DNA of 64,000 nucleotides from CALUTH01 sp964452495 (GCA_964452495.1 CAYVMC010000007.1:13559-77558); one strand, 5' to 3'. Positions 53,806 to 62,103 are shown, counted from the stretch's first letter. Numbers and translations are program-made. Notes: generated by a model not told the origin, from the letters alone.

Positions 53806-53819
53806 AGTCGATTATAATT

Positions 53820-53844
53820 TATAAGTTATATTTTATAACTTATA
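53820..53844. promoter_or_regulatory. Palindromic operator between GT4 and XRE genes
   Basis: TATAAGTTATA, a 3-nt centre and TATAACTTATA form a perfect 11-bp inverted repeat. It covers the -35 region of the glycosyltransferase gene. A second weaker dyad built on ATTTATAAA lies at 53856-53878 beside the XRE start. Both are good targets for the XRE protein. Confidence 0.5.
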
Positions 53845-53887
53845 GCATGGTTATATTTATAAATCAATATTTATAAACTTATAAATT

Positions 53888-54112
53888 ATGGATAAAAAAA
53901 CACTGCTTAAACGTTTCGGCAAAAACGTAAAAATTGAACGCATAAAACAAGACTTAACTCAGGAAAAACTTGCGGAAATTATGGATGTATCGCAAAACTA
54001 CATTGCGAATATTGAGTGCGGAAAAGCTAATATGTCACTTGCAAAGGTTCTGGAACTTGCAAACTACTTAAAAGTAGATATAAACAAACTGCTTGACTTT
54101 AGTCAGCTCTAA
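53888..54112 (+). CDS. XRE-family HTH regulator
   Basis: This 74-residue single-domain helix-turn-helix protein resembles the Cro/C1 type (LTQEKLAEIMDVSQNYIANI, then ECGKANMSLAKVLELANYL). It probably represses itself and the divergent glycosyltransferase through the palindromes between them. There is no Shine-Dalgarno site, and a TATAAA ends about 11 nt before the ATG, so the leader would be very short. A restriction-modification controller role is possible for such small proteins, but no methylase is present. Confidence 0.88.
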   Translation: MDKKTLLKRFGKNVKIERIKQDLTQEKLAEIMDVSQNYIANIECGKANMSLAKVLELANYLKVDINKLLDFSQL

Positions 54113-54405
54113 ACATAATTAAATATTTGTAAATCAAATACTTTTTGAGCTTGTTCCCTGCAAGACAAACCAACCCCCTGTTGTTTAAATCCATTAATTC
54201 ATTTGCAAATATCCGAAACATCTTGCTTCTTATACCTTTTTCAGCTTTCTGACAAATTTTCAACTGAGTTCTGAGAAGATCAGGAATAATACTTCTTTTT
54301 ATGTACTTCAATTCCTGCCGGTATTCAGGTTTGCTATATATTTTATAAATCCTGCTAATCGCTGCAGAGTAATCATATATTATCCAAATAATGTTACATA
54401 ACTTA
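54099..54405 (-). pseudogene. 5'-truncated gene remnant
   Basis: The minus strand has about 100 codons of open, coding-like sequence with no ATG, from about 54405 to the stop at 54099. It reads through NIIWIIYDYSAAISRIYKIY and SIIPDLLRTQLKICQKAEKG to NRGLVCLAGNKLKKYLIYKY. The basic, Tyr/Ile-rich end recalls the C-termini of sugar transferases, fitting the nearby GT4 gene, but this is a guess. It overlaps the end of the XRE gene by 14 nt. Confidence 0.5.
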
Positions 54406-54483
54406 ACAAACTGGTTTTATAAAGGCAACTATTTTTTTCAGGAGTTTTAATAAAAATAATAGTACCAAAAAAGAGGAATAAAA

Positions 54484-54987
54484 ATGAATATTAACATTTC
54501 AAATGCAAATTATAACAAACCAGCATTCGGAGCAAAACTCAACGGAAGCCTGACTCTTGAACTCAGTAAAGAATTGTTTGCAAGAAAACTTGGCAAATAC
54601 AGCCAGACCTATGCAGAACACTGTAAAAAACTTACATCTGCAGGTTCAGAAAGTTCCGAATTGTATCTGGCAAAATACACTGATGGAACGGTAAGTTTTA
54701 ATCTAAAAAACCAGTCCATTACATCAGAATACGAAATTCCCATGGGTAACGCAAAATACGGCAGCCTTTTAGAAACCTTTTTTAAAATTAAACCCGAACA
54801 TATCATTAAAGCAGAACAAACAATAAAAGAACTTATTACAGAAAAGAAAAATGGACTGCTAAAAGCAGCAAAAGAATACAAAGATGTCCACAACAAAGTT
54901 ACACAAGCAGGACAGGATAAAAATATTGAAAAAGCAATACAAAATCTTGATGACAGGACAATTATAAACTTGTACTATCAAACATAA
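54484..54987 (+). CDS. FGA-motif protein of unknown function
   Basis: I do not recognise this 167-residue soluble protein. An Asn-rich leader (MNINISNANYNK) runs into P13-A-F15-G16-A17. The body has a helical N-terminal part, a strand-rich middle (ELYLAKYTDGTVSFNLKN) and a long Lys/Glu/Ala C-terminal helix. No signal or TM is visible. AGAGGAATA precedes the ATG. Upstream, AAGGCAACTATTTTTTT and AGTTTTAATAA resemble the shared element with 18-nt rather than 21-nt spacing. The next gene converges 1 nt away. Confidence 0.72.
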   Translation: MNINISNANYNKPAFGAKLNGSLTLELSKELFARKLGKYSQTYAEHCKKLTSAGSESSELYLAKYTDGTVSFNLKNQSITSEYEIPMGNAKYGSLLETFFKIKPEHIIKAEQTIKELITEKKNGLLKAAKEYKDVHNKVTQAGQDKNIEKAIQNLDDRTIINLYYQT

Positions 54988-54988
54988 A

Positions 54989-55225
54989 TTAACTCTGTTT
55001 ATACTCTTCTTCTACTTCTCTGTATACCTGCTTACTCCGCTGATGAAGTTTGTATAACGGCAAGCGAAAAACCAGCACAAGCATTATTAGCATGGCAAAC
55101 TTAACAATATACGTCATTGGAGATGGAGCATCGTTTGTTGATGTTATTGAAATTATAACAGAATGGGTAACGTAATATATATCTAATCCAAAGACTAGTA
55201 AAAACCAAATTATCTTTATCAGCAC
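54989..55225 (-). CDS. Small two-TM membrane protein
   Basis: This 78-residue protein of unknown role starts with GTG. It has two hydrophobic segments (IIWFLLVFGLDIYYVTHSVI and YIVKFAMLIMLVLVFRLPLY) and a charged C-terminal helix. The initiation site is weak, and it sits beside gene remnants, so it may be young or decaying. Confidence 0.45.
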   Translation of the reverse strand: MLIKIIWFLLVFGLDIYYVTHSVIISITSTNDAPSPMTYIVKFAMLIMLVLVFRLPLYKLHQRSKQVYREVEEEYKQS

Positions 55226-55316
55226 CCTGTAAATTATTTAATGCATACTTGTAATATTTAAAAGCATTTTTAAATGAGTGTTGTCAAAATCACTAATATG
55301 CTTATAAATGTTTTCA

Positions 55317-55795
55317 TTATCTAGGACTGGTAGAAGTATAAACAGGTAATAGACTTGTATCTAATGCAGTTTCTGCTAAACACCACTAAAAATATAATGA
55401 AAATGGCAGTACAAATCCTACAGCACAATTAAACAAGTTCAAGCACAGAATATTTATATTTTCCCAACAAAAAACATTTACATCTGCTTATACATCATAA
55501 TTACGCCTACACTTTTTGTACCCTAATTTCTCTAAAATTTTCCACAACAAAAATTATAGATATTCTTCGGGGGTATACTTGATTTTTATTATTTTTAAAT
55601 ATGGTTTTACAATCCTATCTTCTTGTAATTTATATGCATTATCATTAATTGCCCCTAAGGCATCTTCTTTATTTGTACTTTCTCATAATCAATATAATCA
55701 ATTGCGTACATTATCAAACTCCTGTTCAAATCTATATGAGGATCAAAAATACTTAATTTACCATGGGCGGCTTGCATGTTAAGAAGATTATAGTA
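55317..55795 (-). pseudogene. Cluster of decayed coding remnants
   Basis: On the minus strand from about 55795 the sequence reads YYNLLNMQAAHGKLSIFDPH and onward to YEKVQIKK, then shifts frame into EDALGAINDNAYKLQEDRIV and TPEEYL-stop. Coding-like sequence continues past that stop (FLLWKILEKLGYKKC). A further fragment at about 55380-55317 reads AETALDTSLLPVYTSTSPR-stop. These look like one or two broken genes of unknown identity. An 88-codon plus-strand frame over the same bases is rejected. Confidence 0.5.
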
Positions 55796-55820
55796 CGGTT
55801 GAGTGCAAAAACCGCATAAA

Positions 55821-55849
55821 AAAGAACCCGAAGGTTTTTCGGGTTCTTT
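55821..55849 (-). terminator. Intrinsic terminator of PFOR
   Basis: A 12-bp stem AAAGAACCCGAA / TTCGGGTTCTTT with a 5-nt loop lies 22 nt past the PFOR stop, flanked by A/T runs on both sides. It could act in both directions. Confidence 0.9.
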
Positions 55850-55870
55850 TCAGTTTATGAATTAGTGATA

Positions 55871-58800
55871 CTATCTCATCAATTCGCCAACTGCTTTGTA
55901 AACAGCCATTCTTTGTGCAGCATCTTTTTCTGCTTGAGTATACAGCTCTTCAGCAGCTTCAGGGTTCGTCTTTAACAATGATTTGTAACGACCTTCGCTT
56001 CTGATGAACTCTTGATAGCTGCCCTTAGGATCTTTAGCATCCCAGGTGAATGGTACTTCGTTATCAGGATTGTATCTGTATAACGGGAAGTAACCTGCCT
56101 CAACAGCACGTTTTTGTTCAGTTTGAGTTTTACTCATATCGATACCGTGAGCGATACAAGGTGCATAAGCAAAGATGATTGATGGTCCGTTGTACGCTTC
56201 AGCTTCCTGGAATGCTTTAAGGGTTTGAGCTCTGTCAGCACCAAGTGCAACTGATGCAACATATACGTAACCGTAAGACATACTCATCAAGCCCATATTT
56301 TTCTTGTATGTTCTCTTACCACCTGTAGCAAATTTAGCAACAGCACCGGTAGGAGTTGATTTAGAAGCTTGACCGCCTGTATTAGAGTAAACCTCAGTAT
56401 CAAGCACGAGGATATTAACGTTTTGGTTTTGAGCCAGAACGTGGTCAATACCGCCGTAACCAATATCATTAGCCCATCCGTCACCACCAATAATCCAAAC
56501 TGATTTATCCGTAAAGTAGTCTTGAAGTTCTCTTACTTTTGCCAAATCAGGACATTGAGCATCAGCGTATTTTGCGAGAACTTTCTTAGCATTTTCCTGT
56601 GCTGCAACAGCTTCTTCTGTTTTAGAATTATCAAAATAAGACATTGCGTTTTCCAATGCAGATTTCAAATCCGCAGGAGTTTTTTCGTTAGCAATAACTT
56701 TTTCAACATAAGTTTTCAAAGTATCTCTGTTTTGGTCAACAGCAAGTCTCATACCAAAACCGAATTCAGCGTTGTCTTCAAACAGAGAGTTAGCCCATGC
56801 CGGTCCTCTTCCTTCTTTATTCTTAGTATAAGGAATTGTCGGGAAAGTGCCTGAATATATTGAAGAACAGCCTGTAGCGTTAGCAATAATAGCATTTTCA
56901 CCGAATAATTGCGAAACAAGCTTAACATAAGGTGTTTCACCACAGCCTGCACAAGCACCTGAGAATTCAAACAATGGTTTTCTAAGCATTGCTCCTTTAA
57001 TGGTCTTAGTTGTGTTTTTACCCATTACATTATCAGGTAAAGCATCAAAGAATTCTTCGTTTGCCATTTCACCTGCAGCTTCTTCTTTTTCGATAGAAGA
57101 CCAGATAAGTGCTTGTTTATCAGGGTTTTTAGACATCGGACACTGATCAATACAAACACCGCAGCCCGTACAATCTTTGCAGTAAACCTGAACTTTGAAT
57201 TTTTCACCATGGTCGTTCGGTTTTGCATCAATTGTATTGAACGTTGCAGGTGCATCCTTAAGATTTTCAGGTTCCATCAATTTGGTTCTAATTGCAGCGT
57301 GCGGACAAGCAGATGCACAGATACCGCATTGAATACAGTTTTCAGAATTCCAGCGAGGGACTCTCGGTGCGATAGCACGTTTTTCAAGACACGCAGTACC
57401 TGTAGGTATTACACCGTCATTTGACATTGCAGAAACAGGAATATCATCACCTTTCTGTCTCATTGAAGGTTCAATGATTTTCTTTGCAAAGTCAGATGCG
57501 TTATCCGGAATAAGTTTAATATTTTCCGCATGAGCCACACCGTCTAATGACGCAGGTACCGGAACCTCTTCACACGCATCAACTGCAGCGTCAATAAGTG
57601 CAAGGTTCATGTTTACAACATCATCACCTTTTTTCTTAAATGTTTTCTTAGTCATTTCTCTCATACCTTCAAGAGCTTGTTCAAACGGTATGATACCTGA
57701 AACTTTGAAGTATGCAACCATCATAACTGTGTTTGCACCTTTGCCGCGCAAACCGGGTTGTTTTTCAATAAGAGCCTCTGCATCAATATTGTAGAATTTG
57801 ATTTTCTTATTGATAATGGTTTCCTGCATATCTCTTGTAAGATGAGCAAATGCTTCATCCTTTGTATAAGGAGAGTTAAGAAGGAAAGTACCGCCTTCTT
57901 TAATACCCTTTAACAAATCATATCTGCCAATGTAAGCGTGTGCAGAACAAGATACGAAATCAGGTGCTGTAATAAGATAAGTAGATTTAATCGGTTTATC
58001 GCCAAATCTCAAGTGAGAAACAGTTACACCGAATGACTTTTTAGAGTCGTACGCAAAATAAGCCTGAGCATCTTTGTCAGTGTATTGACCGATAATCTTA
58101 ATTGAGTTTTTATTAGCCCCTACTGTACCATCAGAACCTAAGCCCCAGAACATACAGTTTGTAGTACCTTCCGGCTCAGTAACGATATGTTCTTCAATCT
58201 TTAATGATTTATGAGTTACATCGTCTTCAATACCAACGGTAAATCCGTGGAAACCATTGTTTTCAGCATGTTTATAAACTGCAAGAACCATTGACGGAGT
58301 AAATTCTTTAGAAGATAAGCCGTAACGTCCTCCAATTACCCTGACATCCTTATTTTCTAATGCAGCAATTACATCAAGATATAAAGGTTCGCCAATTGAC
58401 CCCGGTTCTTTGGTTCTGTCAAGGACAGTAATACGTTTAACAGATTTCGGAAGTGCTTCGTTAAATCTTTTTACGTCAAACGGTCTGTAAAGTCTTACTT
58501 TTACCAAACCGTATTTAGTACCGCGTTTTGCATTGAGGTACTCAATAGTTTCTTCAATAGTTTCACAGCCAGAACCCATTGCAACAATAACATCAGTTGC
58601 ATCAGGAGCACCAACATAATCAAATGGACGATATTTTCTGCCTGTAACAGCAGCCACTTTATCCATATATTCCTGAACAATATCAGGTACCATTTCGTAG
58701 TATTTATTAACAGTTTCACGCCCTTGGAAGTATACATCGGTATTTTGAGCGCCAACCTTACAAATAGGAGCTTCCGGTCTTAATGCTCTTTGTCTAAACT

Positions 58801-59404
58801 CTTCAATATATTTAGGTTCAACTAATTTTGCAATATCTTCATAAGAAATTTCTTCAATTTTATGTACTTCATGAGAAGTTCTGAACCCGTCAAAAAATTG
58901 TAAGAACGGAACTTTTGCCTTGTAAGTTGCAAGATGGGCAACAAGAGCTAAATCCATTTCTTCCTGAACAGAGTTAGCAGCCAGCATTGCATAACCTGTA
59001 TTACGGCAGCCCATAACGTCTGAGTGGTCACCAAAAATTGATAAAGATTGTGCTGCAATCGCACGTGCCGCAACATGAATTACAGATGGTAACATTTCAC
59101 CTGCAATTTTATGCATAACAGGAATCATCAACAGCAAACCTTGAGATGCAGTATAAGTAGAAGTTAAAGCACCTGCTGCCAGAGAACCGTGAACCGCACC
59201 TGCAGCCCCTGCTTCTGATTGCATTTCAGCTACTCTTACTTCTTTGCCCCAAATGTTTTTCTTATGTTGAGACGCCCATTCATCAATCCATTCGCCCATA
59301 GTAGAGGATGGAGTAATAGGATAAATTGCGGAAACCTCACTCAGCGCATACGCAACATGTGCTGCAGCATAGTTGCCGTCAACAGTTATTGTTTTTCCTG
59401 GCAT
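55871..59404 (-). CDS. nifJ: Pyruvate:ferredoxin (flavodoxin) oxidoreductase
   Basis: PFOR oxidises pyruvate to acetyl-CoA and CO2 and reduces ferredoxin. The 1177-residue single-chain enzyme has all domains in order: domain I (YALSEVSAIYPITPSSTMGE), domain II, the gamma-type domain (DPEFVSCSAHAYIG-like region TAPDFVSCSAHAYIGRYDLL), two [4Fe-4S] ferredoxin motifs near residues 690 and 745 (CIQCGICASACP and CTGCGVCIDQCP), and the TPP-binding C-terminal domain (ACAGCGETPYVKL, GGDGWANDIGYGG). The start at 59404 has AGGAGG at 10-nt spacing; the ATG at 59413 is too close. It is monocistronic. Confidence 0.98.
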   Translation of the reverse strand: MPGKTITVDGNYAAAHVAYALSEVSAIYPITPSSTMGEWIDEWASQHKKNIWGKEVRVAEMQSEAGAAGAVHGSLAAGALTSTYTASQGLLLMIPVMHKIAGEMLPSVIHVAARAIAAQSLSIFGDHSDVMGCRNTGYAMLAANSVQEEMDLALVAHLATYKAKVPFLQFFDGFRTSHEVHKIEEISYEDIAKLVEPKYIEEFRQRALRPEAPICKVGAQNTDVYFQGRETVNKYYEMVPDIVQEYMDKVAAVTGRKYRPFDYVGAPDATDVIVAMGSGCETIEETIEYLNAKRGTKYGLVKVRLYRPFDVKRFNEALPKSVKRITVLDRTKEPGSIGEPLYLDVIAALENKDVRVIGGRYGLSSKEFTPSMVLAVYKHAENNGFHGFTVGIEDDVTHKSLKIEEHIVTEPEGTTNCMFWGLGSDGTVGANKNSIKIIGQYTDKDAQAYFAYDSKKSFGVTVSHLRFGDKPIKSTYLITAPDFVSCSAHAYIGRYDLLKGIKEGGTFLLNSPYTKDEAFAHLTRDMQETIINKKIKFYNIDAEALIEKQPGLRGKGANTVMMVAYFKVSGIIPFEQALEGMREMTKKTFKKKGDDVVNMNLALIDAAVDACEEVPVPASLDGVAHAENIKLIPDNASDFAKKIIEPSMRQKGDDIPVSAMSNDGVIPTGTACLEKRAIAPRVPRWNSENCIQCGICASACPHAAIRTKLMEPENLKDAPATFNTIDAKPNDHGEKFKVQVYCKDCTGCGVCIDQCPMSKNPDKQALIWSSIEKEEAAGEMANEEFFDALPDNVMGKNTTKTIKGAMLRKPLFEFSGACAGCGETPYVKLVSQLFGENAIIANATGCSSIYSGTFPTIPYTKNKEGRGPAWANSLFEDNAEFGFGMRLAVDQNRDTLKTYVEKVIANEKTPADLKSALENAMSYFDNSKTEEAVAAQENAKKVLAKYADAQCPDLAKVRELQDYFTDKSVWIIGGDGWANDIGYGGIDHVLAQNQNVNILVLDTEVYSNTGGQASKSTPTGAVAKFATGGKRTYKKNMGLMSMSYGYVYVASVALGADRAQTLKAFQEAEAYNGPSIIFAYAPCIAHGIDMSKTQTEQKRAVEAGYFPLYRYNPDNEVPFTWDAKDPKGSYQEFIRSEGRYKSLLKTNPEAAEELYTQAEKDAAQRMAVYKAVGELMR

Positions 59405-59463
59405 AATTAACATACCTCCTTATTTAAATATGCACTATTACTTAATTATAACTACACACTTGT

Positions 59464-59492
59464 ATGATAATACAAACAAAATTTTTTGACAA
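59464..59492 (-). promoter_or_regulatory. Candidate PFOR promoter
   Basis: On the minus strand TTGTCA (59492 to 59487), a 17-bp spacer and TATCAT (59469 to 59464) fit a sigma-70 promoter, about 60 nt upstream of the start codon. A TATAAT closer to the gene has no good -35 box. Confidence 0.5.
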
Positions 59493-59556
59493 AGAAATCT
59501 TATTTTTGAATGAATAGAGAAAATATCAGCAGTAATACACTGTAGAAATTTTTTTC

Positions 59557-59830
59557 TCAATTGCCAAGTAACAGCTGTTTTAATAAAAAGCAACAAAGAT
59601 AAAGACTATTTTTAATACCATCTATGCTGCCCCAATCATTTTCATATAAACCTTGCTTTACCAATTTATGAAAAGAAGAATACTGCCAGTCATTTACTTT
59701 ATTTACAAGCCCGTGTTTTACAGGATTGTAATGAATGTAATTGATTTGATTGTTTAATTCTTTTTCATATTTAATTGTATGTTCCCAATAGCAGCTTTAA
59801 AAAATCCCCTCTTCACATTTGTGTTTATAT
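59557..59830 (-). pseudogene. REP-associated tyrosine transposase remnant (C-terminus)
   Basis: The minus strand encodes the end of an IS200-like REP-associated tyrosine transposase (RAYT). The reading YWEHTIKYEKELNNQINYIH is followed by YNPVKHGLVNKVNDWQYSSF and GLYENDWG, the classical C-terminal signature. The frame stops at 59557. Upstream, KRGFFKAA continues in another frame, so there is a frameshift near 59800, and the catalytic HUH part is gone. The remnant ends about 75 bp from tRNA-Phe. Confidence 0.85.
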
Positions 59831-59904
59831 CCGATTTTCAAATCGTCGACTGGGCAAGTATGCCAAACCGACAAAACCTATCGCTATTATTGACAAAAAA
59901 AATA

Positions 59905-59977
59905 TGCCGCAACTCGGAATTGAACCAAGGACACAGGGATTTTCAGTCCCTTGCTCTACCAACTGAGCTATTGCGGC
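59905..59977 (-). tRNA. tRNA-Phe (GAA)
   Basis: The minus strand folds as a 73-nt tRNA. The acceptor arms are GCCGCAA / TTGCGGC, the D stem is GCTC / GAGC, the anticodon stem AGGGA / TCCCT encloses CTGAAAA with anticodon GAA, and the T arm is CTTGG-TTCAATT-CCGAG. The discriminator is A. The CCA end is not encoded, so the CCA-adding enzyme at 12055 is needed. Confidence 0.97.
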
Positions 59978-60032
59978 CTATTATTTTATTTTGATATTAA
60001 CTTGTCAATTTTTGCGGTTATTTCCCGCCTTA

Positions 60033-60105
60033 CGGAGTTGGTAGAGCAAGCTCTACAGAATCTATAACTCCGTTCCGCTGCGCTCCACCGAGGAGCTATT
60101 GCGGC
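60033..60105. repeat. tRNA-Phe-derived palindromic repeat
   Basis: AGTTGGTAGAGCAAG (60036-60050) is identical to the D-arm region of the adjacent tRNA (59950-59964), but inverted relative to it. GAGCTATTGCGGC (60093-60105) repeats the tRNA 5' end (59965-59977) in the same direction. The block folds as CGGAGTT / AACTCCG (60033-60039, 60066-60072) with an inner GTAGAGC-AA-GCTCTAC hairpin. It looks like a rearranged partial copy of the tRNA and may be a REP-like target. Confidence 0.8.
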
Positions 60106-60448
60106 ATATTATAATCCACGAACCGGCAGGGAAATAGTGCTTCAACTATTTTTTACCGTACCCAGTCCCAGAATATTTAATTGTCACTTTATAAAATCAG
60201 GGAACAATCTTTGCTGATTTTAGCTTCTACTCCTGTTTCTATACAGGCACGGAACTGAATATTCCAGAATAGACCGACCAATAACATTGATCTCCTACCC
60301 CCTGCAAAATGCAGCCCTGAGTTAATTATATTTACTCAAAAATAATAATCAAGTATTTTTTATAATTTATGGTATATTTGGTAGTTTTTGAATTTAATTT
60401 CCAGTCATTTTACAAGGAATTATTATTTTTTGAAAGCTTTTATAAACT
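60106..60448. other. 340-nt gap, possibly holding a structured RNA
   Basis: No gene is seen. On the minus strand several local hairpins stack between about 60320 and 60180: CTGCA-TTT-TGCAG, GATCAAT / ATTGGTC, TATTC / GAATA, CCTGT / ACAGG and AAAATCAG / CTGATTTT. This density is unusual for an AT-rich gap, but I recognise no RNA family. Confidence 0.3.
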
Positions 60449-60471
60449 AAAGGCACCATCAGGGTGCCTTT
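60449..60471 (-). terminator. Terminator of the FKG paralogue operon
   Basis: The stem AAAGGCACC / GGTGCCTTT lies just past the stop at 60481. The minus-strand T-tail is short (TTTAG), so efficiency may be moderate. Confidence 0.75.
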
Positions 60472-60480
60472 GATGTTTCT

Positions 60481-62088
60481 TTATGCTGCCTGATTTTTTG
60501 CGACCTGCTCTGCTTCAAGTTTTGCTTTACGACGTGCCTCAGACCTTCTGGTCATGTAAATATTAAGTGTCGGGATACCAAGCCCGAGTGCTATTCCGGT
60601 AAATGCATAACCTGCAAATTGAGCAATATTTAATACTTTCAATTTTTTCATTGTTGCTTTAAGGATGGGCTTAGCTTCGGGTGAAGTTTTAAGCAGTTTT
60701 ATCATCTCGGTTATATTCATTGCCTTTTGCATTCCGGTCTTAGAATCCGTTTTCACTGTCGATAATCCGACACTGCGCAACCCTTCTCTAAGGACTTCAC
60801 TTCTGGATTTCAGTGTAGAACTGGTAATTACATTACCGTCTGTTTCCTTATTAAAATTCAACAATCGTTTACCGGTAAAAGCTGCAGCCACACCTCTATT
60901 TACAAAATCACCAAGTACAAGCCAGCTTAAAAAACCTAAACTGTCCTTTCTTGCGGATTCCCACATTTCATCTTCGCTGCGGGTAACCAGAATTCTACCG
61001 GTTACAGTCACACCGTAAACACCTTTTAATTGATTAATGGTAGGCGCAAGCCCCTGAAATGCCATTTTATTCAGAAAGTCTTTGGGTTTACATTTAAGCG
61101 AAGCAAGTACCATTGAGAACATGCCGGCAGCAACAATTGCTTTTTCAATTTTGAATTTTGTAGAGCGATCTTTTTCATTACAGGTTCCGCCGACAAACCC
61201 CTCTTTTCCGGTTCTTTTTTTAGTAAACCACATATTAATAGGCTGTACTGCAAGTCCTACACCGGAACCAACAAGAAATCCCATGAGCGCTCTGCCCTTA
61301 TTGAACTTAGACATTGCAGAGAGGAATTTGTTTTTTTCACCATTTAATGTAGCATTATTAAAAGCTTCCATTACTTTTTCTTCTTTAAAAGCTTTTGTCA
61401 TTCCCACAATATCATCTAATAAAGTATTCAGGTTTGAATTTCCGCTGTTTTTCAAACGAAAACGTGTATCAGCACCGGTCGATTCTGTTATTATCGCATT
61501 AACTACTCCGCGTTCCGGACATTTACTGCGCCATTGTTTGATATCTATTTTATCATTATTGATAACATTATCTAAAATATTTACAACTTTTTCTTTGTCA
61601 CCCTGATTTGTTAATTTTACAAAGCCAGTTTCTGCATTGTTAGCTGTATTATAACCTTCCACTTCGTTTATTATAGACATCAAATATTCTTTTTGAGAGG
61701 TTTTATTTTCTATATGTGCTTTCCAGAAGTTAGCAAGAGTTTCTAATCTTTCCGGAGAAGTAAATATTTTACTTGCTTTTACCCCGTAATTACCGGCAAT
61801 AGCAGAACCCAGAACAGCGCCTGCACCCATACCGTATAATCCGATTGATGCATCATTAACCGTTCCCATTGATTCCCTGAAACCTGTTTCCAAACCTGCA
61901 TCAATCCCGCGGCAAAAACCGTCTTTTGCTGTACGCGGTGCAACCATAAATGTAACATCCGTAAGGTTTGCACCTATACCGAGATTTGTAGCAAGGTAAT
62001 TTAACACGCCGCTTGTGCCTTTAAACGCCGGTTGATTATTATGTGCAATGTTGTCGGGGTAATTTGTCCGGTTTAACTGTACTTTCAT
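60481..62088 (-). CDS. FKG-motif membrane protein, paralogue B
   Basis: I do not recognise this 535-residue protein. An Asn-rich leader ends in Q-P-A-F22-K23-G24. It is a clear paralogue of the next gene upstream: APRTAKDGFCRGIDAGLETG here against APRTIFDSITNLFAGLETLC there, and the shared patterns INMWFT / LNRWMT, PTINQ / PTMDQ and WESARKDSLGFLSW / VRESRGRDLLTFGS. Several Gly/Ala-rich hydrophobic segments (about 75-95, 270-290, 330-345, 375-400, 500-518) suggest an integral membrane protein with a soluble insert. It ends in a Lys/Arg/Glu tail. It starts 15 nt after paralogue A, so the pair forms an operon. Confidence 0.78.
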   Translation of the reverse strand: MKVQLNRTNYPDNIAHNNQPAFKGTSGVLNYLATNLGIGANLTDVTFMVAPRTAKDGFCRGIDAGLETGFRESMGTVNDASIGLYGMGAGAVLGSAIAGNYGVKASKIFTSPERLETLANFWKAHIENKTSQKEYLMSIINEVEGYNTANNAETGFVKLTNQGDKEKVVNILDNVINNDKIDIKQWRSKCPERGVVNAIITESTGADTRFRLKNSGNSNLNTLLDDIVGMTKAFKEEKVMEAFNNATLNGEKNKFLSAMSKFNKGRALMGFLVGSGVGLAVQPINMWFTKKRTGKEGFVGGTCNEKDRSTKFKIEKAIVAAGMFSMVLASLKCKPKDFLNKMAFQGLAPTINQLKGVYGVTVTGRILVTRSEDEMWESARKDSLGFLSWLVLGDFVNRGVAAAFTGKRLLNFNKETDGNVITSSTLKSRSEVLREGLRSVGLSTVKTDSKTGMQKAMNITEMIKLLKTSPEAKPILKATMKKLKVLNIAQFAGYAFTGIALGLGIPTLNIYMTRRSEARRKAKLEAEQVAKNQAA

Positions 62089-62103
62089 GAAGTCACCTTT
62101 GTT

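Noticed and set aside
53888..54112. XRE protein as a restriction-modification controller
   Set aside because: No methyltransferase or endonuclease is present in the window.
55516..55782. 88-codon plus-strand frame
   Set aside because: The opposite strand has better coding character in broken pieces, and this frame has no initiation signal.
59557..59580. GGCAATT word upstream of PFOR resembling the shared element
   Set aside because: It lies inside the transposase remnant's last codons, with no ACTTTAT partner at the right distance.
59775..59994. Plus-strand open frames over the tRNA-Phe gene
   Set aside because: They run through the antisense of a clear tRNA and of the transposase remnant.
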